DNA from: Acanthamoeba lenticulata
Taxonomy: Eukaryota > Discosea > Longamoebia > Acanthamoebidae
Reading direction: 5' to 3'
DNA: 10,158 bases
Assembly (NCBI GenBank): GCA_002179805.1
Contig: NAVB01003013.1
Span: 1-10,158 of the forward strand
The position numbers and the translations under genes were made by a program. The notes under the pieces were generated by a model, which was not told where the DNA came from, did no database searches, and saw only the letters and a program-made list of their open reading frames with translations. Below, one piece after another: positions 1-8,039 of this stretch. Within the stretch, counting starts at the first letter, position 1; each line of letters opens with the position of its first letter.

Positions 1-2311
1 AAAAAGAGATTCGAAAAACAAAAATTCAATAATTTAGCAATATTGCAGACGCACGGGTGGCGCGTTGGGGTCTTGAGCTCCGGATTTCCTGTTGTTGGCC
101 TGGTGAGTGCGGCCTTGGGACAAGAACGGGACCAATGGGGGGGGGGGGACGGACCGGCCGATGAAGTAGGAGTAGAGCTCGGTCTGGGTGATGAGGAAGT
201 TGAGCTTCTTCTGCTGCCGCAGCGCCTCCCGGCGCTCGTCCTCCTCCTTCTTTTTCTTGCGATCTGCACAGCCGCCGTTGGTTCGCCGCACACACGCGCA
301 GCGCACACGCGCGGACGCTGCGTCCAGGACGTACCCTCGGCGGCGCGCTTCTTGAGGGCCGCGCGCTGCTCTTTGTCGTGTTTGCGCCACCAGACGGCCA
401 TCTGCACGCGAGTTCCCTCCGGGTAAGCTGACGCCTCCTTAAGAGCAAGGGGAGCGCTGCAGCGGTCGCACCTCGCGCGCCATTTTCTTGGCCCGGAGGT
501 TGGCCTCCCGGCTCTGGCGCCGGGCCAGAGCCGCGCGCCGGATCATCTCCTTCTGGCACATGACCGCGAGTTTCTGTTTGTGTGTATACGTGTGTGTCGA
601 GACAGAGTTGGTTGGGTATCGTCAGCCCCCGGATTTTATCAAGACTTGTGAGCGACGCGGAACGTACCCGGCAGTTGTTGAGGACGGCCTGGTGCGAGTT
701 CACGTACTGTCGGTGCGCGCGCGGCATGTCCCTGATCACCGCCACCGCCATTATCAACATCAACATCAAGCTTAGCAGCAGCAGCAGCGTCGGCAACAAC
801 GTACCGCTTGACGATCTGGGTCCAGCCGCGGGCAAACTCCTCCTTGTTCATTCCCTCGGGCAAGTGGGCCAGCTCCAGCAGCGCGTACTTGTCGCCCTGT
901 CCATGTCGCGTGTCGCTGACGTCAGGCACACGCGCGTTCGTGTGTCATGTGTGTGTGTGTTGTGTGTATGTGTTTGGGGGAGATGCGTACGCGGTGAGGC
1001 TTCTCGCGGAACTTGCCGCTTTCGCCAAAGAAGCCGTGGCGCGCGTCGTTCTCATAGCTAAAGTAGTCGTCCTCCGTGTCTGCGTGCACACAGCCCAGTC
1101 GGACAAATGTTGGACGATAAAAGTGGACCAATCGGAATTAAAGGAAAGCGAACCGATGTAAAAGTTGGTGTCGCCCATGGGTGAGAGAACGTAGCGCGAG
1201 GGGCTGATCCGCTTGTAGAGCTTGATCCGCCCGAAGCGCCGCTTGAGGTCGCGCAACAGCGCCGAGTCCTGTTGTCCATCGTCGCCTTCCTCGTCCTCTT
1301 CCAGGTCTTCCTCTTGCTCATCTTCGTCCTCCTCGGCCGTGGTTGCCGCTGTGTCAACGGCACAAGGTCGTTGCTGACGTCAGCAATCGAACAAACAACT
1401 AAAACCAACCAATCAGGACGAGGCGGCGCACTGGTCTCGTCTTGCTGCTGCGGGTCACGACGGAGCCGCTTGAGCTCTCGCTCCCGCAGGCCGCCGTTGG
1501 CTTCGACGTCGTCGAGCCGCTCCGGCCCGGCCAAGCGCCGCAGGCGGCTCTCGGCCTTGTACTGCTTCAGCATCGCGCGATAGGCCTTCTCCGTGACGGC
1601 CCCCTTCCAGGCCAGCTCGGCCCGCTGCTGGGCCAGGCTCTCTGCGTGTGTCGTGTCGTGCGGTGAGCCGGTGCGTGCATGTGCGGGCGCTCGTGTGCGT
1701 GTGCGACGCACCGGCGGTGGGAACGCGATCGGTGAGAAGGAAGAGGTCGTCGTAGTCGTTATCGTCATCGTCATCCACATCGTTCAGGGGCGTGAAACCA
1801 TGCGCGAACACGCCAGCCTCGAGCAGGCGGTCGATAGAAAAGAGGTCTGTCAGTGACTTGGTGCTGGCGCTTAGCGCCAGTGTTTGCTCGTATCTGCCGG
1901 CCACCACCAAGTCGAGACCATCAACCATCAGCGATACAAGCGCAAGGAAGGAAGGCCATCATAGCACGATGGGTGGATGGAGGGACGAACCTTCTGGTGA
2001 GCTCCTCGTAAGTGGGCACCAGGTACTGGGCCTCGGCACGTAGCTCGGCGCGCTCCTCGTCCAGCTTCCTCTTTGAGGTCTGGAAAAGAAGGCGCACCAA
2101 GTCAGTAGATGTGAAGGCAAGATTGTGCGGTGTGAATGAATGTTGGTAAGGATCCAAATGGAGGACGCAGCACAGAGACGACACGCACCTTGTCTGAAGC
2201 GTGCCCGTTTATGTCGTTCAAGTGTGAGTGATTGATGCCATTTCCCACCAAATGGGTGTCTCCATTGGCAGCACGATGGAGGACGTGAACGTCGCCACCA
2301 GTGATTTCCAT
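1..2311 (-). CDS. INO80: INO80 chromatin-remodelling ATPase, N-terminal half (3' part outside window)
   Basis: Nuclear SNF2-family motor of the INO80 complex, which slides nucleosomes and acts on H2A.Z. Twelve coding exons read leftward: 2311-2189, 2079-1991, 1893-1712, 1641-1432, 1348-1154, 1079-991, 896-805, 731-668, 573-472, 401-335, 263-155, 88-55. All 11 introns (66-109 nt) are GT-AG and phases agree, giving 452 codons before a further intron leaves the window. Residues about 109-121 and 202-230 are acidic runs. Residues about 300-445 form the DBINO/HSA region, which in the family binds DNA and Arp8/Arp4/actin: seen are NCRKLAVMCQKE, a Lys/Arg/Glu-rich helix, and the diagnostic KLNFLITQTELYSYFIGR. 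The ATPase domain must lie beyond the left edge. The start at 2311 opens MEITGGDVHV; an upstream spliced start cannot be excluded. The residue before exon 5 is split across the 1349-1431 intron. Identification is strong; N-terminal exon limits are less sure. Confidence 0.92.
137..148. repeat. G12 homopolymer in an INO80 intron
   Basis: Twelve consecutive G bases (C in the transcript) lie six bases after the 5' splice site of the intron 154-89. Such tracts vary in length by slippage and are prone to sequencing error; splicing should tolerate it because it is outside the donor consensus. Confidence 0.85.
916..925. promoter_or_regulatory. INO80: Intronic palindrome CTGACGTCAG
   Basis: A second CRE-type palindrome, in the INO80 intron 990-897, again with CTGAC suitably placed as a branch site and again followed by a CAG that the phase-correct splice does not use. 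Confidence 0.45.
1371..1386. promoter_or_regulatory. INO80: Intronic palindrome TTGCTGACGTCAGCAA
   Basis: A perfect 16-bp palindrome with a full CRE core TGACGTCA, inside the INO80 intron 1431-1349. In the transcript it also supplies CTGAC, a good branch-site sequence, about 33 bases before the acceptor used in my model. Confidence 0.5.
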
Positions 2312-2648
2312 TGTTTCCCCTGCGATTGCGATGAAGACGCAGGCGTTGATTAATGTGACGTCGATGGCAAACCGATTGTAGTGCTTCAAGTACCTCACTA
2401 GCACACCAATTTCCGAGTGTACTCCTGAAGAGAGTCAAGTTGCTGCGGATCGATTCCTTCTTCTTGTTGATGCAGCCAAGCGGCAAGAGGATAAGGAAGG
2501 GGCTCCGCGTTGTTGAGCTGGACAAGACCCCACCAACAACAGTTTCCCTTTATTTTCGGAAGGCCGTCCTGTTTCGGAGCGGACCAGACCACTTGGCCCC
2601 CACCTTCTTCGCCAGGCTGGCAAAAAAATCCTTTTTTCTTCTAATTAA
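2312..2648. promoter_or_regulatory. INO80 upstream region, no convincing gene
   Basis: This stretch lies upstream of the INO80 start and probably holds its 5' UTR and promoter. On the minus strand a CAG at 2323-2325, just before the ATG, could be the acceptor of a 5' UTR intron. A GTGACGTC element (2355-2362) sits about 45 bases upstream of the start codon and resembles a CRE/bZIP half palindrome. Open frames exist on both strands, but none has recognisable motifs or the strong GC third-position bias of the genes around it. No clear TATA box was seen. Confidence 0.35.
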
Positions 2649-2849
2649 CGCCACCCACGCGCCAACGGCTGCCCGTGGGGTGAGAACACCTGCACCTCAG
2701 CCGCTGGAAAGGGCCACTTAGACGTGCTCCAGTGGGCGCGCGCCAACGGCTGCCCGTGGGGTGAGAACACCTGTGAAGAAGCGGATGAGCGAGAACGAAG
2801 AAGATGCAGCGGTCTGATCAACTATGCCAATGAAGAGGAGGCGCCATGA
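2649..2849 (+). pseudogene. Ankyrin-like repeat fragment, plus strand
   Basis: An open stretch of 66 codons without an ATG, bounded by a TAA at 2646 and a TGA at 2847. It reads RANGCPWGENTC, then AAGKGHLDVLQWARANGCPWGENTC, that is about one and a half units of the 27-residue ankyrin-like repeat typical of amoebal and giant-virus multigene families. After the second unit the reading becomes charged and unrelated (EEADERERRR...). It lacks a start, a promoter or an obvious splice acceptor, so I read it as a truncated relic. It could instead be the last exon of a gene whose upstream acceptor I missed. Its end overlaps by 32 bases the end of the opposite-strand ankyrin frame. Confidence 0.6.
2658..2773 (+). 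repeat. Direct repeat, 35-bp identical units 81 bp apart
   Basis: Bases 2658-2692 and 2739-2773 are identical over 35 positions (cgcgccaacggctgcccgtg followed by gggtgagaacacctg). The spacing of 81 bp equals 27 codons, one ankyrin-like unit. Identity at synonymous sites suggests recent unit duplication or gene conversion. Confidence 0.85.
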
Positions 2850-2955
2850 ACTCAAACAACAGACAAGAGCCTCGCCACGCAAGCGTCCACTCGTGGTAAC
2901 AAGTGGCCTCATCCCACGGGCAGCCTTTGGCTCGCGTCCACTGGAGCACATCTAG
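2718..2955. repeat. Inverted repeat formed by opposed ankyrin units
   Basis: Arm 2718-2765 and the reverse complement of arm 2908-2955 match at 42 of 48 positions by hand count, both covering the LDVLQW...NGCPWG/D core. The 142-bp centre carries the converging, degenerate ends of the two frames. Confidence 0.75.
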
Positions 2956-3360
2956 CCGGCCTCCCTTGGCTATCTCGGAACAGACGTTCTGATCCCAGGG
3001 ACAGCCATTGGCGCGCGCCAATTGAAGCACGCCCATGTGGTCATACCTGGCCGCAAGGATGCAAGCGGCCTTGTCCCACGGGCAGCCATTGGCATGCGCC
3101 CACTGAAGCACGGCCAGGTGGCTTTTTTCGGCCGCCATGCTACAGGTCCACTCGTCCCAAGGGCAGCCGTTGGCACGCGCCCACTGGAGCAGAGGCAGCC
3201 AGCCCTTGCTGGCCGCCCGTGTGGCAAAGGCCACGAGAGTGGTCGCGCGTGTTGTCGGCCTCGGTCCTGGTTCGCCAGTGCGCTGCTCGCCGAGACCGCC
3301 AAGAAGTGCCCCATGTACAAGACGGTCGTCTGCCCAACTGGGCTCTCTGTAACCATTGAT
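2818..3360 (-). pseudogene. Ankyrin-like NGCPWD repeat gene fragment, minus strand
   Basis: Reading leftward from about 3234, four 27-residue units are clear: LLQWARANGCPWDEWTCSMA, then VLQWAHANGCPWDKAAC, VLQLARANGCPWDQNVC and VLQWTRAKGCPWDEATC. Units of this type fold as paired helices for protein binding; members often follow an F-box domain in amoebae, but no F-box is visible here. The frame is open back to a stop near 3361 but has no ATG before the first repeat, and the sequence between 3235 and 3360 does not resemble ankyrin. After the fourth unit it degenerates and stops at 2818-2820. It is either a 3' exon with an unseen 5' exon or a truncated copy; with the inverted relic next door I favour truncation. 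Partner and function are unknown. Confidence 0.6.
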
Positions 3361-3476
3361 CGGTCAGGAATAGCAAGGCACGCGTCGGCCACCGGCGGTC
3401 ACCGGTAGTGAGGTCGTCCCTACCGGAGGTGCGCTCTCATTGCTGTCTGGCTCCGGCTGATGCCGCTGTTGCCCAG

Positions 3477-3782
3477 CCGTCCCAGTTCAGCGGCCTCAAC
3501 TTTACCATCACCACCGCCAAGTGGTCAATCAAACAACACCGCCGACAGCCCGGGCCGGGCCTGCGGTTCTCGTACCGTCTCTCGACCAACACCACACTGA
3601 CCGCAGCGGCCGCACAAGTGACCGTGCTGCGCAATCTGCTGCGCGCCAACATGACCACCTACCGCGTGCCGGGCTACTCACGTGTGCAGAGGTTTGACCT
3701 GGCGCGACTGGTCAACAACATCAACCACTCCCTCGTCATCGTCTCCTCCTTCGACAACAGTACGGTCATATGCCACGCCTAA
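3477..3782 (+). CDS. Unrecognised sequon-rich protein, probable last exon
   Basis: A frame with strong GC third-position bias ends at TAA 3780-3782. It contains SGLNFTITTAKWSIKQ, GLRFSYRLSTNTTLTA and NNINHSLVIVSSFDNSTVIC. Five N-glycosylation sequons (NFT, NTT, NMT, NHS, NST) in about 100 residues suggest an extracellular or secretory-pathway domain with beta strands. The frame is open back to 3408, but no convincing ATG exists; a CAG at 3474-3476 is a plausible splice acceptor, so I start at 3477. An upstream exon may lie near 3282-3348, where plus-strand codons spell LLAETAKKCPMYKTVVCPTG and a GTAACC donor follows; joining them keeps phase but is speculative. I recognise no family. Confidence 0.45.
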   Translation, partial: PSQFSGLNFTITTAKWSIKQHRRQPGPGLRFSYRLSTNTTLTAAAAQVTVLRNLLRANMTTYRVPGYSRVQRFDLARLVNNINHSLVIVSSFDNSTVICHA

Positions 3783-4101
3783 ACATGGCGCTCATGTGAC
3801 TGTGGCTGTGACTGTGCCTGTGGGCATAGGCCGGCATGGCGTACAACGTGCATTGATACTGCTTCTTCAATCACAAAAAGGTTGTCCTCTGCCAAGCTCC
3901 ACTACGACAATCACGGGGAACCATCACAACAACGACTTGCAAAAAAAAGTAAATGTTCACGCCCAAGGGTAACAGAGCACGCCCCCCCCCCAAGGATTTG
4001 TGTCAAGCAGGACGTGGGTTTGAATAAATCTTGTTCACTACAGCCACCACAGAGGGGGACGGGAGTCTAACTTGGGAGCATACAACACAGCGTGAAGTCA
4101 T
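3783..4101. other. Intergenic, convergent 3' ends
   Basis: This stretch lies between the 3' end of the plus-strand orphan exon and the 3' end of the minus-strand ubiquitin-like gene. An AATAAA at 4023-4028 on the plus strand could be the poly(A) signal of the orphan gene, giving a 3' UTR of about 250 bases. A run of ten C bases is at 3982-3991. No coding signal was seen. Confidence 0.4.
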
Positions 4102-4463
4102 TCAGTCCATCATGCCTGGCTTGGTGAACCCCACCACAGAGCCCTAAATGTTTGGATTTTAGATTTAGAATCATGCTCTGCCGATTTCGAATGATGAAGA
4201 CGTACTTCGCTGAGACCAGCCTCGGCAATTGTCTGGTGTGGGTTGTCAAGCGAGACGGTGAGCGAGCCAGCGCCACCAACATGACGCAGCCTAGCTGCAG
4301 TGATGGAGGGGTCGCAAGTTTGCTGGAGCACGCTAATCAACTCAGCCACGGTGGTCGAGGGCGTCACGGGAATGGTCCACGACTGGGAGCTGCGCCACTC
4401 ACGGTGCGGCGGTGCGCCACCAACGATGCCCCTCTGTACCTCCAACACGAAGCCACCTGACAT
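4102..4463 (-). CDS. Small probable ubiquitin-like (beta-grasp) protein
   Basis: Two exons, 4463-4206 and 4143-4102, joined across a 62-nt GT-AG intron (4205-4144), encode 99 residues. The pattern is FVLEVQRG (strand 1), WTIPVTPSTTVAELISVLQQ (strand 2 plus a helix after a TTVAELI turn), ARLRHVGGAGSLTVSL, then HQTIAEAGLSEGSVVGFTKPG. The last part matches the 'tl.e.gl..gs.v' closing strand of ubiquitin folds. There is no C-terminal di-glycine (the end is PGMMD), so conjugation like ubiquitin is unlikely; it may be a stand-alone UBL adaptor. Unspliced reading gives a 117-residue protein with an unrelated tail; the spliced end fits the fold better. The start lies only 93 bases downstream of the Sir2 stop on the same strand, so its promoter must be very short or lie within the Sir2 gene's 3' end. 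Fold assignment is inference from pattern. Confidence 0.7.
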
Positions 4464-4556
4464 CTTCTTGTTCTGTTGTTTTGTGTGTTATGAAACAAAA
4501 CAGGAGGATTCTTTTTCCTTGTCTTTTGATCCAACAGGGAACAGAAGTCACGCGGG

Positions 4557-5982
4557 TCAGGAGGAAGAGGACGAAGAGGAAGCGCCCAGAGCGGTCTGGA
4601 TGCGGGTGAGCGCGTCGAGGCCGCCCAGCGGGATCGGGATGCACCGCACGTGGGCCGGGCTGTGGTAGTCTCGCGGGTTGATCCGCACGAGGACCGCCGA
4701 GCCCTTCCCAAAGCACTGCTCAAAGGCCACCACACGTTGCTCGCTCTGGTGTCGCACGGTCGACACAGCCGTTCCTGGCATATACAGAGAGGGAACGAGG
4801 GAGCCGAGCTGGCGGTCAGCTGACCGCGGGCTCGTGAAGTGAGGATTGCGCGTGTGGCCGTACCAGCGCCGACCTCGATGACGACCAGGCGCGGGCTCTC
4901 CTTATGCCGGAGGGCCTTGAGCCAGGCTTCGTAGTGAGCATACTGCGCGTCGATCCGCTCCTCAACCCACCCGCCATCGCCAAACATGAGCACTGCCCAG
5001 GTGTTGTTGGTGGCCAAAGCGTCAGTTTGTCACGGTCGGTTTGAGCAGCATTCAATGCAGTGTTGGTCGCACCATTGGGGCGGGCCAGGCCTCCGCAGCG
5101 AGGACACGCCGGCAGCGGTCCACGAGCCCTGTGATGTGAGAGTTAGCAAACAGCTCATGTGCCCATGCCCTCATCCAAAGCTCGGGGCCAAGACGTACTT
5201 GAAGGTGGTCATGTCAATGTCCAGCTTCGCGAGGTCGATTGAGCTGCTGGCCTCCCAGATATCCTCGCAGCAGTTTGAGAAGCACTGGAGATGGTGGATA
5301 GACCCGTGACACTCGAGGATACGGTCCTCAGGGAACACTCTGCACGACTCGCGGGTCAGCTCCAGAAGAGTTCATGCGGGTGTGCACAACAGCGCGTACT
5401 GGGCAAAGTGGCCATCGACGTTGGAGGTGAAGCTGAAGTAGCCGTCGCGCATCCCGCGGCCCAGCTCGAGCATGATCTCGTAGCCCTTGTGCGGGGCCGC
5501 TTTTGTGTAGAGCTCGTAGCGGTGACCTGCCGTTACCATTACCACCATCAGACTTCAGCTTGTTCCCTCAAGCCTGTGTAGGCACGAACCCCAGAAGCCC
5601 CACGCAAAGGTGGGATCCTCGGTGAACCAACGCGGATTGCTCATGTTGGGAAAGGACAAGCCCATCTCCTTCATAGGCGGGTACGCACGCCAGAACCCCT
5701 GGGGCCCCCTGCAGTTCCACACTCGGGAGTGTCAGTGCATTGTCCACTTGCAGCCAAGACAAGAGAGTGGGAGAGACCGGAAGTCGGGAAGCCCCGAGTC
5801 CACGCCAAGGCCAGCTCCCGAGGTGAAGAGAACGGCCGTGGCTTTGCGCAGCTCCTCTGCAGCCAAAGTAACGCCCACTGTATAACGAATGAATGAGCAT
5901 GTGCAACTTAGTACGCTGCGCACGCTAGATGACCATGGTTTTTACCTTCCACAAGTGCTGCCTCCGCCGACTGCTTCTCCAT
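4557..5982 (-). CDS. Sir2 family NAD-dependent protein deacylase, bacterial-type
   Basis: Sirtuins remove acyl groups from lysine using NAD. Eight exons (5982-5946, 5877-5778, 5708-5590, 5526-5400, 5339-5199, 5128-5073, 4992-4864, 4774-4557) keep phase over seven 60-89 nt introns and encode 308 residues. The NAD-binding loop is GAGLGVDSGLPDFRG (33-47), followed by PQGFWRAYPPMKEMG. TSNVDGHF (119-126) replaces the usual TQNID. ECHGSIHHLQC carries the catalytic His139; zinc ligands are probably Cys147, Cys151 or 152, Cys183 and Cys186 (CPRCG). ARPNVLMFGDGGW follows, then GAGTAVSTVR (235-244) where classical sirtuins have GTS. All key residues are present, so it is probably active. The start MEKQS is the nearest in-frame ATG before the fold. 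The C terminus ends in seven serines. The closest motif pattern I know is the soluble Sir2-like family of bacteria such as myxobacteria. The LRR gene diverges upstream. Confidence 0.95.
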
Positions 5983-6161
5983 CTTCGTGACCACCAGTTT
6001 GCTGTGTCGAGCAAGGACGTTGAGTCCTCGTGAGGACGTGTTTGCGAGGCCAAAGTGAAGCTTTTTCTTGGAAGCGAGAATGTCAAGAACGTCTCTTTTT
6101 TGGCGGGAAACAACAAGTTCTTCATCTTGCTGCTGGCTGGGGCACCAAGCCAACTTTCAGG
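5983..6161. promoter_or_regulatory. Divergent Sir2 / LRR promoter with E2F-like site
   Basis: The 179 bases between the two start codons must hold both promoters and 5' UTRs. TTTGGCGGGAAA at 6099-6110 matches the E2F/DP consensus on both half sites. The sequence before the LRR start ends in a pyrimidine stretch and TTTCAG, so a spliced LRR leader is possible. No TATA box was seen. Confidence 0.5.
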
Positions 6162-7775
6162 ATGCGAACGTTGTGGGAGCAATGTGCTTTGGTGGTTGCC
6201 AAGTCAATTTGCTTGACGCAGTCCGAGGTCTGTCTGCCCGAAGATTTGCAGCAACGATTGTGGGGGTAAGTCGCAGAACCCAGAGCCAGAACAAATCAAC
6301 GCTGACTAACAAGTTGTTTGCCGTAACCACTGCAGGTATTGCGTGCGCAACTTCTTGTTGTCTCCACACAATGTTGGTTGGCTACTGCGGAGCGACACGA
6401 AGCAGCTCAGCCTTTACGGCTACTCCCACACGAAGCAAGCCTTCTTGGAGCAGATCCTGTCCACCCCAGTACCTTTGAGCTCGCGCCTTTGCTGAGTGTC
6501 GGTCATTCATCACGACTCACCACTACCTGCAGGGACTCTACACGAGCCTGACCTCGCTCAACCTCCACTGCAACTTTCGTATCGAAGACGACGGCTTCGG
6601 TTGTGTTGGCCGGTTCGCTTTACACACCATTCAACCCAGGCCAAGCTTGCCCACTGGCCGCAGTCCTAACCCTGCTTGTGGTGGTGTGCTGTGGCCACAG
6701 ATGCACCAACCTGGAGTCGCTCGTGCTCTACGGCTGCGTGGGGCTCACTGACGCGAACCTGCTTGACATCTGCCGTGGCTGCCCGCGGCTCACGTGCCTC
6801 GACCTCGGGTTCGACCTGCACATGCACACTCCTCCATCTCAGGCGACTCACATGATTCTTTCTCTCCGCGCCCAGCGAGTGCCACAAGATCACCGATGCC
6901 GGGCTAGTCGAGGGCGTGGCCGCGCACCTGCCGCATCTCCTCTCCCTCCGCATCTCCGCTACAGCCTGCAGCAAGCAGGCCCTCCAGGCACTTGCCGGCC
7001 TCTCACGCCTCACCGCGCTGGACCTCTCCGGTACACAACTTTGTCGCTGGCAATCATTCCTTTCTCATTTTCTTTTGCTAACTCTGCGTGCGGTCCAGGC
7101 TGCAACCCCCTCTTCGAGCCGTTGGGCGAACTGACCTCACTACGCGTGCTGAACCTCAACTACACGCCCATCAGCGACGCCGAGCTCGTGCATATCGTGC
7201 AGCGATGTACTGACCTGACTCAGCTCCAGCTCTCTGGCTGCACGCAGCTGAACAGCAGCCACACATTCCGCGCGGTCCTGGCCGGCCTGCCGCGGCTCGA
7301 GTCGCTCAACATCGCCAACAACCCCGCGGTCAACGCCGATAGCTTCGCCGCTGCTGACGGCCTCAGCCATCGCGCGCTGACGGAGCTCGACTTGTCGCGC
7401 TGCGAGGAGATCGACAACGCGGCGCTGGCCGGCCTGTGCAGGTCGCTTCCGGCGTTGACGCGGCTCGCGCTGAGCAAGTGCCACCGCATCACCGACTGGT
7501 CACCGCTGGTGCGCCACTTGGCGCCCACGCTGGCTCACCTGCGGCTCAACGGCACGGCCGTCAACGACGCCGCGCTGGCGGCCCTCGCGCGCGGCCTGCC
7601 CGGCCTGGCGAGCCTCAACCTCATGGACTGCCGGAGCGTCACGCCAGGCGGTCTGGCCTGCCTGGCCGACGCCTGCCCCGAGCTGCGGAGCCTAAAGCTC
7701 AATTGGCGCGGCTACCGCGCAGCCCTCGAACAGTTGCGCGCCAGACGACCCGACATCCAGGCCACCACCAAGTAA
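6162..7775 (+). CDS. Leucine-rich-repeat protein, AMN1/FBXL-like cysteine-containing repeats
   Basis: Six exons (6162-6265, 6336-6468, 6533-6599, 6664-6808, 6876-7030, 7099-7775) encode about 426 residues. The N-terminal ~75 residues (MRTLWEQCALVVAKSICLTQ, CLPEDLQQRLW, FLLSPHNVGWLL) resemble the helical lead-in of amoebal and plant Rad7/F-box-like LRR proteins, but I do not see a clear F-box. From residue ~80 to near the end there are about eleven LRR units of the cysteine-containing type: CTNLESLVLYGCVGLTDANL, CHKITDAGL, LTELDLSRCEEIDNAAL, LTRLALSKCHRITD, LASLNLMDCRSVTPGGL. Such repeats form a curved scaffold that binds substrates, often for SCF ubiquitin ligases or spindle-exit control (Amn1). 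No transmembrane segment. The junction 6599/6664 is phase-correct but inserts a hydrophobic stretch; the more natural acceptor at 6700 breaks frame. The start is the first ATG in the first exon's frame. Confidence 0.87.
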
Positions 7776-8039
7776 GGTATCTGTAACAAAACATAAATAA
7801 TATATAATAATATGCTATATTTATGGCATTCCATGGGTGATGTATGCTACAGATAAAGTACCAGCCCAGCACCAGGTTAGTGGCCACAACACGCATGACC
7901 ACCAGCTGGCGTAGTGTTGTCACTGTTCTTGACTGGTAATACACCCTTCTGTCTTTCTGCAAAGAGGGATGAAAGTTTTATCATTGATTGCAGGGGAGGG
8001 AAGACCGTTTGAAGAACTTTGCAAAGTGTGCAGTGCAAA
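7776..8039. other. Intergenic, LRR 3' UTR and U2 downstream flank
   Basis: The first 60 bases are AT-rich (ataaataatatataataata), unlike the surrounding DNA, and probably hold the LRR poly(A) signal; AATAAT variants occur at about 7795-7810. The remainder borders the 3' end of the minus-strand U2 gene. A short inverted repeat (ctttgc/gcaaag) at about 8019-8042 may belong to U2 3'-end formation. A minus-strand open frame here has no coding bias or motif that I trust. Confidence 0.4.

Noticed and set aside
26..835. Long minus-strand frame of 269 codons over the INO80 3' exons
   Set aside because: It only partly coincides with exons (the MPRAHRQYVN part, 668-731); the rest reads through introns out of frame. 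INO80 homology needs the spliced model.
2398..2592. Minus-strand 64-codon frame upstream of INO80
   Set aside because: It reads somewhat protein-like (AAWLHQQEEGIDPQQLDSLQ), but no homology is recognisable and it does not join INO80 exon 1 in phase by an obvious intron; left as a possible 5' UTR.
2440..2721. Plus-strand frame of 93 codons with FFLL segments
   Set aside because: No motif, weak codon bias, and it runs into the ankyrin fragment in the wrong frame.
3022..3408. Plus-strand frame antisense to the ankyrin repeats
   Set aside because: Mostly a shadow of the repeat codons on the other strand; only the last ~25 codons (3282-3348) might be a real exon and are noted under the orphan gene.
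4364..5017. Minus-strand 217-codon frame through the Sir2 last exons
   Set aside because: Only 4864-4992 is real Sir2 exon; beyond it the frame reads through an intron and shadows exon 8.
7140..7528. Minus-strand frames of about 100 codons opposite the LRR repeats
   Set aside because: Antisense shadows of GC-rich LRR codons.
7699..7962. Minus-strand 87-codon frame with a hydrophobic middle
   Set aside because: Covers AT-rich 3' flank and the antisense of the LRR end; no start context or motif supports a membrane protein.
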